From positions 18,546-82,545 of the forward strand of contig CACITD010000005.1 of the NCBI GenBank assembly GCA_902589475.1: 64,000 bases of DNA, given 5' to 3'. The notes under the pieces were generated by a model, which saw only the letters and a list, made by a program, of their open reading frames with translations, searched no databases and was not told the origin of the DNA. Of the stretch, positions 30,243 through 40,512 are shown in pieces. Both the position numbers and the translations under genes were made by a program. Position 1 is the first letter of the stretch, and each line of letters begins with the position of its first letter. Source of the DNA: an uncultured Alphaproteobacteria bacterium. GTDB taxonomy: Bacteria; Pseudomonadota; Alphaproteobacteria; Thalassobaculales; Thalassobaculaceae.

Positions 30243-31463
30243 ATGACTACCCAAATACCCAGAGGACCTCTACAAGGCGTCAAAGTTATAGACCTCACAA
30301 CAGTGATGTTGGGTCCATTCTGCACTCAAATCTTGGGTGAAATGGGTGCGGACGTTATTAAAATCGAGACCCCGGAGGGTGATGTCAACCGTTGGACTGG
30401 AGCAGCTAGATCACCCGGGATGTCAACAGGACAACTTATCAAAGGGCGCAATAAAAAAAGTATCATTTTCAACCTAAAGGTCCCTGAGGCTCGAGCACCA
30501 TTTGAGAAGTTGATAGAAACAGCAGATGTATTCGTCCACAACATAAGACCCAAAGCAGCCGCACGGTTACGTATCGACTACGATACAATTTCTAAACTTC
30601 GACCAGACATAATTTATGCTTCGGCAACGGGTTTTGGTGAAGATGGACCATATGCTGACAAGCCTGCCTATGACGATTTGATACAAGCAGCTTCAGGTAT
30701 CGCAAGCCTATATGGGCGAGTGACTGGTAGCCCAAAATATGCTCCGAGCGTTATGGCGGATAAGACTACTGGACTGTTTTTGTCAAACTATATTGTGATG
30801 GCTCTATTTCATCGTGAAAGAACAGGGGAGGGACAGAAACTCCATGTTCCAATGTATGAATCTTTTGCTTCTTTTGTTGTCAATGAACATCTTCAAGGAC
30901 AAACATTTGTGCCGCCAACCGGACCTTCAGGTTATAGCCGTTTGTTAACGACTAATCGGCGTCCTTATCAAACAAAGGACGGCTACATAAGCGTAGTTCC
31001 CTACACACAAAAACATTGGAAGAATTTTTTCGAAGTAGCCGGTTCACCGCATTTGATTGAAGACGAACGCTTCAAAAATCAGACTTTGAGAACGGAAAAT
31101 ATCGACGCTTTATACCAAATTGTATCAGACACTATTTTATCTAAAACAAGCCAAGAATGGTTGGTCATTCTTGAAGAAGTTGATATCCCCGCCGGTCCTG
31201 TCAATTCACCAGAGGACCTTCTTAACTGCCCTCACTTAACAGCTGTTAAAATGTTTCCAGAAGTTGATCATCCTACAGAAGGGCGCATGAGACACATAAA
31301 AGTTCCTGTCAGCTTCTCAAAAACACCTGGGGGCCTTTATGAGCACGCAAAAGTTCTTGGTGAAAACACAGAGCAAATTCTTTCCGATTTAGGTTTATCC
31401 GATACGGATATCAGCGACTTATATGAATCTGGAGCCATCGGGGTGCCTCCCAAACGAATATAG
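30243..31463 (+). CDS. CaiB/BaiF class III CoA-transferase
   Basis: GPLQGVKVIDLTTVMLGPFCTQILGEMGADVIKIETPEGD. Confidence 0.93.
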   Translation: MTTQIPRGPLQGVKVIDLTTVMLGPFCTQILGEMGADVIKIETPEGDVNRWTGAARSPGMSTGQLIKGRNKKSIIFNLKVPEARAPFEKLIETADVFVHNIRPKAAARLRIDYDTISKLRPDIIYASATGFGEDGPYADKPAYDDLIQAASGIASLYGRVTGSPKYAPSVMADKTTGLFLSNYIVMALFHRERTGEGQKLHVPMYESFASFVVNEHLQGQTFVPPTGPSGYSRLLTTNRRPYQTKDGYISVVPYTQKHWKNFFEVAGSPHLIEDERFKNQTLRTENIDALYQIVSDTILSKTSQEWLVILEEVDIPAGPVNSPEDLLNCPHLTAVKMFPEVDHPTEGRMRHIKVPVSFSKTPGGLYEHAKVLGENTEQILSDLGLSDTDISDLYESGAIGVPPKRI

Positions 31464-31489
31464 CTTATCTATGTAAGGGAAATTCAATC

Positions 31490-32518
31490 ATGCAAATTTA
31501 CAGGAATATAACAAATATTCCATTGACGGAGATAAAGGACACCGTATCAACATATGAGAGCGCGGGTTACAGTGGTGTGTTAACAACCGAATTAAAACAC
31601 GACCCCTTTCTTCCGCTTGGCATTGCTGCAGTTCATACACAAAAAATAAATTTAGCGACGGGAATAGCTGTATCCTTCCTACGCAGTCCAATGGCCGTTG
31701 CCAATTTAGGATGGGATTTGAATGAGGCATCCCAAGGTCGATTTACCCTAGGTTTAGGAACGCAAATCCGTGCGCATAATGAGAAGCGCTTCAGTGCGCC
31801 CTGGTCGCCACCAGCACCAAGGATGAGAGAATACATCAAAGCTTTAAAAGCAATATGGCGGTGTTGGAAATATGGAGAAAAGTTAGATTTTAAAGGCAAC
31901 CACTACAATTTCACCTTAATGACGCCAGAGTTTGTTCCTGAGAACTCCGATCTAGCATTACCTCCGGTAACACTCGCGGCTGTAGGCCCATTTATGTTAA
32001 AAACTGCCGCAGAAGTTGCTGACGGGGTTCGACTGCATGGCTTTTGCACACAAAAGTATTACGAGGAGACAATATCACCAAAGCTACACGAAGGACTAGT
32101 TGCATCAAATCGTAGTCGTGACAACTTTGAAGTTTCTGGTGGTGGCTTTCTCGCTACTGGACCAGACGATGGGTCTGTCGCAAAAGCAGCTGAGATCGTG
32201 CGCTATCGTGTTGGGTTTTACGGCTCAACGCCGGCATATTGGCCCGTGCTTGAAACGCATGGCTATGGTGATCTTGGGCGAAAATTGAACTCCATGACAA
32301 AAAATGGTGAGTGGGACAAGCTTGCGGCTGAAATAACCGATGATGTTTTGAACTTATTTTGCATTACAGGCCGGTACGATGAGTTGACACATTTGGTAAA
32401 AGATAGATTTTCTAATATGTGCGACGTAATATCGACTGGACTTAACGAGGATTTCCCACCAGATTTGATACAAGATATTAAAAAGATAGAAACGCCATTC
32501 AAAAAGTTTAAAACCTAA
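31490..32518 (+). CDS. LLM class oxidoreductase (putatively F420-dependent)
   Basis: GFTLGLGTQ-type motif (QGRFTLGLGTQIRAHNEKRFSAPWSPPAPRMREYIKALKAIW). Confidence 0.87.
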   Translation: MQIYRNITNIPLTEIKDTVSTYESAGYSGVLTTELKHDPFLPLGIAAVHTQKINLATGIAVSFLRSPMAVANLGWDLNEASQGRFTLGLGTQIRAHNEKRFSAPWSPPAPRMREYIKALKAIWRCWKYGEKLDFKGNHYNFTLMTPEFVPENSDLALPPVTLAAVGPFMLKTAAEVADGVRLHGFCTQKYYEETISPKLHEGLVASNRSRDNFEVSGGGFLATGPDDGSVAKAAEIVRYRVGFYGSTPAYWPVLETHGYGDLGRKLNSMTKNGEWDKLAAEITDDVLNLFCITGRYDELTHLVKDRFSNMCDVISTGLNEDFPPDLIQDIKKIETPFKKFKT

Positions 32519-32574
32519 AAAAAGCTGATGTGCCCACAATTTGATAGTATTGCCCACAAGGAAGGATAATTAGA

Positions 32575-33705
32575 ATGAAATTTAGCTTTTCTGAGGAACA
32601 GGAGGAATTCAGATCGTTTCTCAGGCGTTTTTTAGAAGAAAAATCACCTACGACCGAAGTCCGTCGTTTGATGGCTACGGATGCGGGTTGGGAGAAAGAG
32701 CAATGGCGCAAGGTCAATACTGAATTAGGTTTAACTGCTATTGCAATACCGGAAGAATATGGCGGCCAAGGCTTTGGCTTATCGGAACAGTGTATTGTTC
32801 TAGAGGAAATGGGGCGGTCTCTGCTGTGTGCGCCATATTTTTCATCGGCGGTCTTGACCGCAAACGCGATACTATACGGAGCATCTGAAGAATATAAGAA
32901 AAAGTACCTTCCTGAAATTGCATCGGGTGACCTCACGGCTTCTCTGGCTTTTACTGAGGAGACCGGAGCTTGGGACATCTCGTCGATGAGTATGTGTGCT
33001 AAAAAAACTGAGAATACATACCGCCTCACGGGCGTAAAAAGCTTTGTGCTAGACGGCCATATGTCAGATTTAATTATAGTATTAGCAAAAGTAAATGATA
33101 ATTCAGGGTCCCAACGACTTGCACTCTTTTCAGTTGATAGTACGGCGACTGGGTTAACAAAAAACCTACTCAATTCTACCGATCAAACAAGAAAACTCGC
33201 AAAGTTAATGTTCACCGACGTTGAAGCGACTTGTATTTCCAGCGAAGACGACGTCACTGAGGCTATGCAAACAACATTTTTAAAATCTTGTATTGGCCTT
33301 TCTAATGAGATGGTAGGGGGAGCGGAAAGACTTCGTGAAGACACGCTAGAATATGTCAAAATGCGAATGCAATTCGGGCGATCAATAGCGTCATTCCAAG
33401 TTACTAAACACAAAGCTACTGATATGCTTGCTGATGTAGAACTTGCAAAGTCAGCGGCTTATTACGCTGCGGCGGCGTTTGATGATGGTGAGAGCGATAT
33501 AGCGGCAACTGCATCTATAGCCAAAGCCTCTGCGTCTGAAGCTTATATGCAAACAGCAATTAACGCTGTTCAAATGCACGGGGGTATTGGTTTCACATGG
33601 GATAACGACACCCATCTTTGGTTTAAAAGAGCAAAAAGCTCAGAAGTATTTCTAGGGACAGCAGATTTTCATCGTGAGTTGATGATGCAGTCTTGGGATC
33701 AATAA
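32575..33705 (+). CDS. acyl-CoA dehydrogenase (candidate subunit of a heteromeric ACAD)
   Basis: MKFSFSEEQEEFRSFLRRFL, MRMQFGRSIASFQVTKHKATDML, QMHGGIGFTWDNDTHLWFKRAK. Confidence 0.92.
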   Translation: MKFSFSEEQEEFRSFLRRFLEEKSPTTEVRRLMATDAGWEKEQWRKVNTELGLTAIAIPEEYGGQGFGLSEQCIVLEEMGRSLLCAPYFSSAVLTANAILYGASEEYKKKYLPEIASGDLTASLAFTEETGAWDISSMSMCAKKTENTYRLTGVKSFVLDGHMSDLIIVLAKVNDNSGSQRLALFSVDSTATGLTKNLLNSTDQTRKLAKLMFTDVEATCISSEDDVTEAMQTTFLKSCIGLSNEMVGGAERLREDTLEYVKMRMQFGRSIASFQVTKHKATDMLADVELAKSAAYYAAAAFDDGESDIAATASIAKASASEAYMQTAINAVQMHGGIGFTWDNDTHLWFKRAKSSEVFLGTADFHRELMMQSWDQ

Positions 33706-33717
33706 GGAGAGTTATTT

Positions 33718-34971
33718 ATGTCAATGAATGAAGAACAAGTCCGCAACGAAGTGCGTGAATGGTTAAAGGAAAATTGGAGCCCCAATCTCGATTTAGTGGA
33801 ATGGCGCTTAAAGCTCGCCGATTCTGGTTGGGGTATGGCTAATTGGCCGGCTGAATGGTATGGCCGCGATCTACCGGTTAGTTTGGTCCCGGCTATAGAA
33901 GAAGAATTTAATAAGATTGGCGCTTTAACAATTCCTAAATCTGGAATTCGAATGTTAGCGGCTGCGACTATTCTTAACCATGGCTCTGACATGCATAAAG
34001 AAAAGTTTTTAAAACGCATAATTACTGGGGAAGACGTATGGTGCCAATTATTTAGTGAACCCGGTAGTGGCTCAGATCTCGCCGGAGCAACCACAAAAGC
34101 AGTGATGGTAGGCAATAAATGGGTGGTCAATGGCCAGAAAGTTTGGACTACGAGCGCTCATAAAGCCCACTGGGGCTTATTATTAGCTCGAACTGATATG
34201 GATGATACAAAACATAGGGGACTATCCTATTTTATCATTGATATGAACCAGCCAGGCGTTGAAACGCAACCGTTAATGCAAATGAATGGCCATGCCTCGT
34301 TTAATCAGGTTTTCCTGACAGACGCGGAAGTGCTGCCCGATTTTCAAGTTGGGGAACTAGGCGATGGTTGGCAGGTAGCCACCACTACGCTGATGCACGA
34401 AAGACGCGCCGCCGACTCACTTCGCTCTTGGGGACAGGCCTCAAAGGGAGATGGACCTATTTATGATCAAGAGCGAGTTGAAACTGAAACCACAATGCAG
34501 CCTTATAAATGGTACCCGCAGCGGGCTGGTAGGGTTGACCTGATTATGGACCGGGCAAAAGAAACCGGCGCGATTAAGGATCCAGCCATTCGCCAGGAAA
34601 TAGCAAAGCTTATGACTTTACATAAATCAGCCGAGTGGACAGCACGTCGCGCTAGGGCGGCACAAGAGCAAGGGAAGCCACAAGGGCCAGAAGGCTCCCT
34701 TGGCAAACTAGCAGCCAGTAATGTCGCTAGAGCTGCCGCGAAAGTACACACACTCATAAGCGGTGCCGATGCGATGCTAACTGGCGAAGACAGTCCTATG
34801 GATGGTACAATCGCTGAAATCCTTGTTTCGTTTCCAGCATCCTCAATAGCCGGCGGCACCGATGAAATACAAAAAAATATTATATCAGAACGAGTATTAA
34901 ATATGCCTAAGGAAACCCGTTTTGACGCAGATAAACCGTTTAAGGATATACCAAGAAATACAGTTTCTTAA
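33718..34971 (+). CDS. acyl-CoA dehydrogenase (candidate partner subunit)
   Basis: WCQLFSEPGSGSDLAGATTKAVMVGNKWVVNGQKVWTTSAHKAHWGLLLARTD; 12 nt downstream of the previous ACAD. Confidence 0.93.
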   Translation: MSMNEEQVRNEVREWLKENWSPNLDLVEWRLKLADSGWGMANWPAEWYGRDLPVSLVPAIEEEFNKIGALTIPKSGIRMLAAATILNHGSDMHKEKFLKRIITGEDVWCQLFSEPGSGSDLAGATTKAVMVGNKWVVNGQKVWTTSAHKAHWGLLLARTDMDDTKHRGLSYFIIDMNQPGVETQPLMQMNGHASFNQVFLTDAEVLPDFQVGELGDGWQVATTTLMHERRAADSLRSWGQASKGDGPIYDQERVETETTMQPYKWYPQRAGRVDLIMDRAKETGAIKDPAIRQEIAKLMTLHKSAEWTARRARAAQEQGKPQGPEGSLGKLAASNVARAAAKVHTLISGADAMLTGEDSPMDGTIAEILVSFPASSIAGGTDEIQKNIISERVLNMPKETRFDADKPFKDIPRNTVS

Positions 34972-35049
34972 TAAGCAGAACAATTGGTTGCGAGGTACTG
35001 GGGCAAACGAAAATGTCCAGTACCCGATCCCCCCGCTTTTCAAGTTATC

Positions 35050-36288
35050 CTATTCGTTATCGGAACTCTTCACCCTATATCGCCAAGCAAAAGTCAGCGT
35101 AATCAGGCATACTATCGGCAGAAACGCCGCCACTAAAATGACTAGACCATAGTCAGATGCTTTCCACAATAACGAGGCAATCGTAGGTGAAACAGCTGAC
35201 CCCAGCATGAAACCAATGGCTAGAAAACCAGCTATAATTCCAAAATTCTGACGACCTAATAATTGAGCGATTATTGTTGGCCGGATAATACTAAAAACGC
35301 CGTACCCTGCGCCTTGACCTATAACAAATACAGCAATAGCAAGAGGGATCGCATTACTATAATAAAGGGCCAGGCCAGCTATAAATATCGAAACAAACGA
35401 TACAAGACATATCGCTAAGACAGACACATGACGCTCAAATAATGTCATGATCACACGACCGGCCACTTGCATTGGACCTATCATAGAGGCCCCAAGAACG
35501 GCCATCTCTGCAGTAAACCCTCTACCAATTAATATTGGAAGCATATGCGTCGTTATCATTCCGTGCGCGCAAGCTGCAAGAGTGAAAGTCACGGCAATAA
35601 GCCAGAAAGTCCACGTTTTGGCCACCAGCATCGCCTTGCGCGCGGTAGGACTTGGTGATTGCCGTTTTTCTCTTGCGTAATAAGCTGCCTGCTTCGAGCC
35701 ATAGATTATTAGGGGGACTGCTACCGTAATTATAATCACGCCAAAAATAATTAAAGCTACACGCCAATCGAAAAACTTTATCAAAATATGTGCACTTGGA
35801 AATGAGATAGTCGATGCAAATCCTGCGATAAGTGTCACGTAGGTAATTGCTCTCCGCGCCTCCAGGCCCATTGTATAAGTTATTATAGCAAAGCATGCTT
35901 CGTATAATGAACTCGACATCGCCAAGCCAATCCCGAACCAAATAAGGTAAAACTGCCAGACTTCGGTAACTTGGGACAATAAAAGTAGGAGCACGCCTGC
36001 CACCAACGCACCACCAGAAAATAGACTTTTCCCGTGACCAAAATCTATCAGTCGGCCCACCAACGGGGCAGCAAATGCTGCCACAATAAGCGCCATGGTA
36101 AAGGCTCCTGTTAGCACAGGCTTAGAGAATTTTAATTCTGCCTCCCATGTCGGAAAGAATGCAGCAAAAGAATAATAGTAAGCCGCCCACACCAATGTTT
36201 CGGCGACCGCAAAAGAGCCCACTATTTTAAAAAATGTCTTCTGATCGTAGGTTTTTTTTGGCTCGTCTGTTGTGTCTGACCTATCCAT
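35050..36288 (-). CDS. MFS transporter
   Basis: Multiple TM segments; APLVGRLIDFGHGKSLFSGGALVAG motif A-like. Confidence 0.88.
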   Translation of the reverse strand: MDRSDTTDEPKKTYDQKTFFKIVGSFAVAETLVWAAYYYSFAAFFPTWEAELKFSKPVLTGAFTMALIVAAFAAPLVGRLIDFGHGKSLFSGGALVAGVLLLLLSQVTEVWQFYLIWFGIGLAMSSSLYEACFAIITYTMGLEARRAITYVTLIAGFASTISFPSAHILIKFFDWRVALIIFGVIIITVAVPLIIYGSKQAAYYAREKRQSPSPTARKAMLVAKTWTFWLIAVTFTLAACAHGMITTHMLPILIGRGFTAEMAVLGASMIGPMQVAGRVIMTLFERHVSVLAICLVSFVSIFIAGLALYYSNAIPLAIAVFVIGQGAGYGVFSIIRPTIIAQLLGRQNFGIIAGFLAIGFMLGSAVSPTIASLLWKASDYGLVILVAAFLPIVCLITLTFAWRYRVKSSDNE

Positions 36289-36306
36289 ACCTAAACCGAG
36301 ACAAAC

Positions 36307-37536
36307 TTAGCGCACTTTTTCATTTGATATTCGCATGGGGACGCCAAATTCCCTTTGACAAATTTTAGCCAGCTTGTTTACCCCCACCTTTATTGTATTT
36401 TCATCAGGGTGCCCAAAACATAAACGTAGCTTAGATCTTGCGGGGATGGCGTCAGTGGACCATTCCGGGCCAGGATTTATAGCTATACCCTCTGAAAGAG
36501 CAATACTTGCTAACCGCACGGTGTCTACAGTATCAGGTAAAGTTACCCACAAAAATATGCCACCTTCGGGAACTTCAAACTCTGCTGACGTCCCAAAATT
36601 CGCTTCAACAGCTTCAGTCAAGATTCTAAGTTTTTTCTCGAGTGTTCCACAAAGGGATTTAATATGTTTATCAAAATTTGCTTCACAATATTCTGCGAGC
36701 ATCATTTGTTCTAATGCACCAGTCCCACCGTCACTCTTAAGTGCTAAAAGTTGGGACAGAACATTCCAATTGCCAATCAGATAGCCAATTCTCAATGCTG
36801 GTGCAATTGTCTTAGAAAAAGATCCACAGTGAATTACCCTGTTACCCTCATCCAACGCAGCTAAGGCTGGAGGTCTACTGCTGTCCCATATTAAGTCGGC
36901 ATAGCATTCGTCTTCTACGATCGGGATTTGAAACTTTTTCGAGATCTCCAGCAGTTTAAGCCTATTTTTCTCTGGCATTATACTGCCGGCTGGATTTTGA
37001 ACTGTAGGAATTACATAGATAAATTTTGGTTTTATCGACTTATCTAAAAGATCTTCCAATCTCTCTACTAGCAAATCTAAACGGATACCTTCATCGTTAA
37101 GTGGTACACCAATAGGCTTCACCCCGATCCTTCTTAATCTGTTAATTGCGCTACCATAACTAAATTGCTCAACAATTACTGTATCGCCAGGGTTACAAAA
37201 AGCCGCATTGATTAGATCTAATGCTTGTCCCGATCCTGATGTAATTAGAATATCATCACTTGAAACGCTCAGACCACTTCGTTTGTTTACCTTCTTAGAT
37301 ATAAACTCTCTGAGAGGTTTATATCCTTGGGGCCCATGCTGTAATCCATATGTTGCTAATGTCTTGCCCTCCCGTTTTAACACCTCCGAAATTGATTTTA
37401 TCATGTCGTCAACTGGAATGCTCTCAGCATCATTGTGACCACCAATAAAATTATATTGCGGAAAGCCGCTCCATCGCTGAGTCGGGGCAGGTAAATCACT
37501 TTTAAAAAACGTCGAATACTCTATGTCCAATGCCAT
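36307..37536 (-). CDS. PLP-dependent aminotransferase (class I/II)
   Basis: FIYVIPTVQNPAGSIMPEKNRL, IVEDECYADLIWD, HCGSFSKTIAPALRIGYLIG (PLP lysine). Confidence 0.92.
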   Translation of the reverse strand: MALDIEYSTFFKSDLPAPTQRWSGFPQYNFIGGHNDAESIPVDDMIKSISEVLKREGKTLATYGLQHGPQGYKPLREFISKKVNKRSGLSVSSDDILITSGSGQALDLINAAFCNPGDTVIVEQFSYGSAINRLRRIGVKPIGVPLNDEGIRLDLLVERLEDLLDKSIKPKFIYVIPTVQNPAGSIMPEKNRLKLLEISKKFQIPIVEDECYADLIWDSSRPPALAALDEGNRVIHCGSFSKTIAPALRIGYLIGNWNVLSQLLALKSDGGTGALEQMMLAEYCEANFDKHIKSLCGTLEKKLRILTEAVEANFGTSAEFEVPEGGIFLWVTLPDTVDTVRLASIALSEGIAINPGPEWSTDAIPARSKLRLCFGHPDENTIKVGVNKLAKICQREFGVPMRISNEKVR

Positions 37537-37671
37537 TCATTTTCTCCCAAACAAAAAGCCAGAAAGATATCGAGGTGATGATGTAAGGACTTGTTACTTT
37601 ATTCAAAATAGCGCAACAAGGAGATAACTACTATTAGTAATGATAGCTATTTTTCCGGTAGAGAAATGTAA

Positions 37672-38838
37672 ATGTCAAATCCCGATCATCCTTTAACAGG
37701 TATACGTGTTTTAGATTTAACCCAAATTTATAACGGCCCTTATGCCACCTTTCTAATGGCAATGGCAGGTGCTGACGTTATTAAAGTAGAACCCCCTGGA
37801 GGGGAGCATTTAAGACGAAGAAATGCAAGAGGGGGCGCTTTGTATCCTTTTAAAATGCTTAACCCTAATAAGCGCAGCATTTTATTAGATTTAAAAAATG
37901 AAGAAGACCGGGACATTTTTTTAGAATTAGCCTCAACGGCAGATATTATAATTGAAAATTTTGCACCGGGCGTTGTTGATCGCCTAGGTGTGGGTTATGA
38001 AACCATTAAAAAAATTAAACCAGAAATCATTTATGCTTCCGGTAGCGGCTACGGGCAAGATGGTCCATACAAAGGTTACCAGGCTATGGATATCGCCGTT
38101 CAGGCCATGAGTGGTGTTATGAGCGCAACAGGGTTCCCCGACAATCCACCCGTCAAAGCTGGGGTAGCATTATGCGACTTTTTTGCTGGAATACATCTAT
38201 TTGGTGGAGTTATGACAGCACTTGTCAAAAAAGAGCGAACCGGCAAAGGGTCCTATGTTGACGTCTCAATGCAAGAAGCTGTCTTCCCGTCTTTCGCTTC
38301 AAACCTTGGACTTATATTCGATACCGACGTAAAAAAAATCCCCGAGCGAGTAGGGAATTTTCACGGAGGACTATCCATTGCACCATATGGCGTTTACCCC
38401 TGCAAAGACGGATACGTTTCCATAATATGTAATAATGACACTCACTGGCATAGGTTATTGGACGCAATGGATATGCCCGAGGCTAAAAAGGATCCAAAAT
38501 TTCTTACAATGGCGGATCGTGTAAAAAACCTAGATGATTTAACTAATCTTATCACTGACTGGTCATCCCGCTTTGCCCGTTCAGAAATTATGGCTTCATT
38601 AAATGACGCGCGCGTGCCTTGTGGAATGGTTAAAGATCTTGGTGAAGTCATTGAAGATGAAAACTTGCATGCTAGAGGGATGATCCGCTGGATAAACGAT
38701 GAAGAAGGGCAAAAGTCGCTCGCAACAGCAAGCCCGTTACATATTGATGGTGTAAACAGTGTCGATTATCAGGCCGCACCTGAGATCGACGCCAATAGAA
38801 ACGAAATATTGAAAGAGCTTAGAGCTAATAACCAGTAA
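37672..38838 (+). CDS. CaiB/BaiF class III CoA-transferase
   Basis: HPLTGIRVLDLTQIYNGPYATFLMAMAGADVIKVEPPGGEHLRRR. Confidence 0.93.
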   Translation: MSNPDHPLTGIRVLDLTQIYNGPYATFLMAMAGADVIKVEPPGGEHLRRRNARGGALYPFKMLNPNKRSILLDLKNEEDRDIFLELASTADIIIENFAPGVVDRLGVGYETIKKIKPEIIYASGSGYGQDGPYKGYQAMDIAVQAMSGVMSATGFPDNPPVKAGVALCDFFAGIHLFGGVMTALVKKERTGKGSYVDVSMQEAVFPSFASNLGLIFDTDVKKIPERVGNFHGGLSIAPYGVYPCKDGYVSIICNNDTHWHRLLDAMDMPEAKKDPKFLTMADRVKNLDDLTNLITDWSSRFARSEIMASLNDARVPCGMVKDLGEVIEDENLHARGMIRWINDEEGQKSLATASPLHIDGVNSVDYQAAPEIDANRNEILKELRANNQ

Positions 38839-38876
38839 TCTCAAAATACATAAAAGCATCCTTTGGAATATGTCAC

Positions 38877-39641
38877 ATGCATAAAGATCTAGAAAATAAG
38901 GTAGCTATCATCACTGGGGCTAGCAGGGGTTTAGGGCAAGAGTACGCAGTAAAACTAGCAGAAGCAGGGGCAAAAGTTATCGCAGCTGATATAACGGATT
39001 GCAACAAAACCACTCAAATTATTAAGGACTCCGGGGGAACCTGTATGAGCGTCCAACTTGATGTAAGAAATCAGTCAAGTTGCGATGCGATGGCAAAAAT
39101 GACATTCGATAAGTTTGGCCGCATCGACATTTTGGTAAATAACGCGGCCCTCTATGGTTCTCTTAAGGGAGGACGCTTCGATGCACTCGCAGAGCAAGAT
39201 TGGAATGATTGCTTAGACGTCAACATCAGCGGCATTTGGCGCTGTTGCAAGGCAGTTATTGGTTCGATGAAGGCTCAACAGAGCGGATCTATAATAAACA
39301 TCTCATCCTTAGCAGCTTTGGCTGGTTTACCCTATGCCTTGCACTATTCGACGTCAAAAGCAGCAGTTATTGGTTTAACGCGGGCGCTAGCACGCGAGCT
39401 GGGACGCGATTGGATCCGAGTAAATTCAATTGGACCTACAGCCGTTGCTACGGAAGGAACAGAGGAATTTTTTGGAGATAAACTAGAGCAAGCGACTAAA
39501 GCAATAGCCGAGGGCCAAGCACTGAAAAGGACTCTCTCTCCAGATGACCTGACCGGAACAATTCTGTATCTGGCTAGTGACGCTTCAAAGTTTGTTACAG
39601 GCCAAACGATAATGGTGGATGGTGGAACAGTATTTCTTTAA
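38877..39641 (+). CDS. SDR family oxidoreductase
   Basis: VAIITGASRGLGQEYAVKLAEAG, NNAAL, YSTSK, GQTIMVDGG. Confidence 0.93.
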   Translation: MHKDLENKVAIITGASRGLGQEYAVKLAEAGAKVIAADITDCNKTTQIIKDSGGTCMSVQLDVRNQSSCDAMAKMTFDKFGRIDILVNNAALYGSLKGGRFDALAEQDWNDCLDVNISGIWRCCKAVIGSMKAQQSGSIINISSLAALAGLPYALHYSTSKAAVIGLTRALARELGRDWIRVNSIGPTAVATEGTEEFFGDKLEQATKAIAEGQALKRTLSPDDLTGTILYLASDASKFVTGQTIMVDGGTVFL

Positions 39642-39681
39642 TAATTACTTAATCAACATTTTGATTTAAAGAAAAGGTAGA

Positions 39682-40437
39682 ATGGAAATGTCCATAACTT
39701 ACGATTACAAAGGCCGATCCGTTGTCATAACAGGCGGAGCAAAAGGTATCGGGCTGGCTGCAGCCAAACGTTTTCACTCAAGTGGGGCGAACGTTTCCTT
39801 GTGGGATATGGACGAAGGTCGCCTCAATGAGGTTAAAGATAACTTTTCTGGTAAAATAGATACTCAAGTCGTGGACGTAACAAAATGGGATTCCGTCAAC
39901 GCTGCGGCTGAAAATAGTTTCAAAAGCATCGGAGGCGCAGACATTCTTGTAAATAGTGCAGGGATCGCGGGTCCAAATTTCAAAACCTGGGAATACCCAA
40001 TTGAAGAATGGATGAAAGTTGTAGACATCGATCTGAATGGCACCTTTCTTTGCTGTAGAGCCCTGGTGCCATTTATGAGAGAAAATAAATACGGACGAAT
40101 TGTAAATATAGCCTCAATAGCGGGAAAGGAAGGTAACCCCAATGCGGCGCCATACAGTGCGGCAAAAGCGGGGGTCATTGGTCTAACTAAATCACTTGGA
40201 AAAGAACTAGCGGATATGAATATAACCGTAAATTGTATTACTCCCGCAGCAGTTCGCACAGAAATTTTCGATCAAATTAGTCAAGAACATATAGACTTTA
40301 TGCTATCCAAAATTCCAATTGGACGTTTTGGAACCGTAGATGAAATAGCAAATCTGATCACGTGGTTAAGTTCTGAGGAATGCTCGTTTAGCACCGGAGG
40401 TGTTTTCGACATCTCAGGTGGAAGAGCTACTTACTAG
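39682..40437 (+). CDS. SDR family oxidoreductase
   Basis: VVITGGAKGIGLAAAKRFHSSG, NSAGIAGPN, YSAAK, GGVFDISGGRATY. Confidence 0.93.
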   Translation: MEMSITYDYKGRSVVITGGAKGIGLAAAKRFHSSGANVSLWDMDEGRLNEVKDNFSGKIDTQVVDVTKWDSVNAAAENSFKSIGGADILVNSAGIAGPNFKTWEYPIEEWMKVVDIDLNGTFLCCRALVPFMRENKYGRIVNIASIAGKEGNPNAAPYSAAKAGVIGLTKSLGKELADMNITVNCITPAAVRTEIFDQISQEHIDFMLSKIPIGRFGTVDEIANLITWLSSEECSFSTGGVFDISGGRATY

Positions 40438-40512
40438 ATCTTTTTATCAATACTTAAAAAAACTTTCATACCTTAAGTTATAATTTAACCTGTTGCTGAA
40501 GCCTTAATTTGG

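Noticed and set aside
32508-33173. 221-aa minus-strand ORF
   Set aside because: Antisense to a clear acyl-CoA dehydrogenase; composition follows the sense codons.
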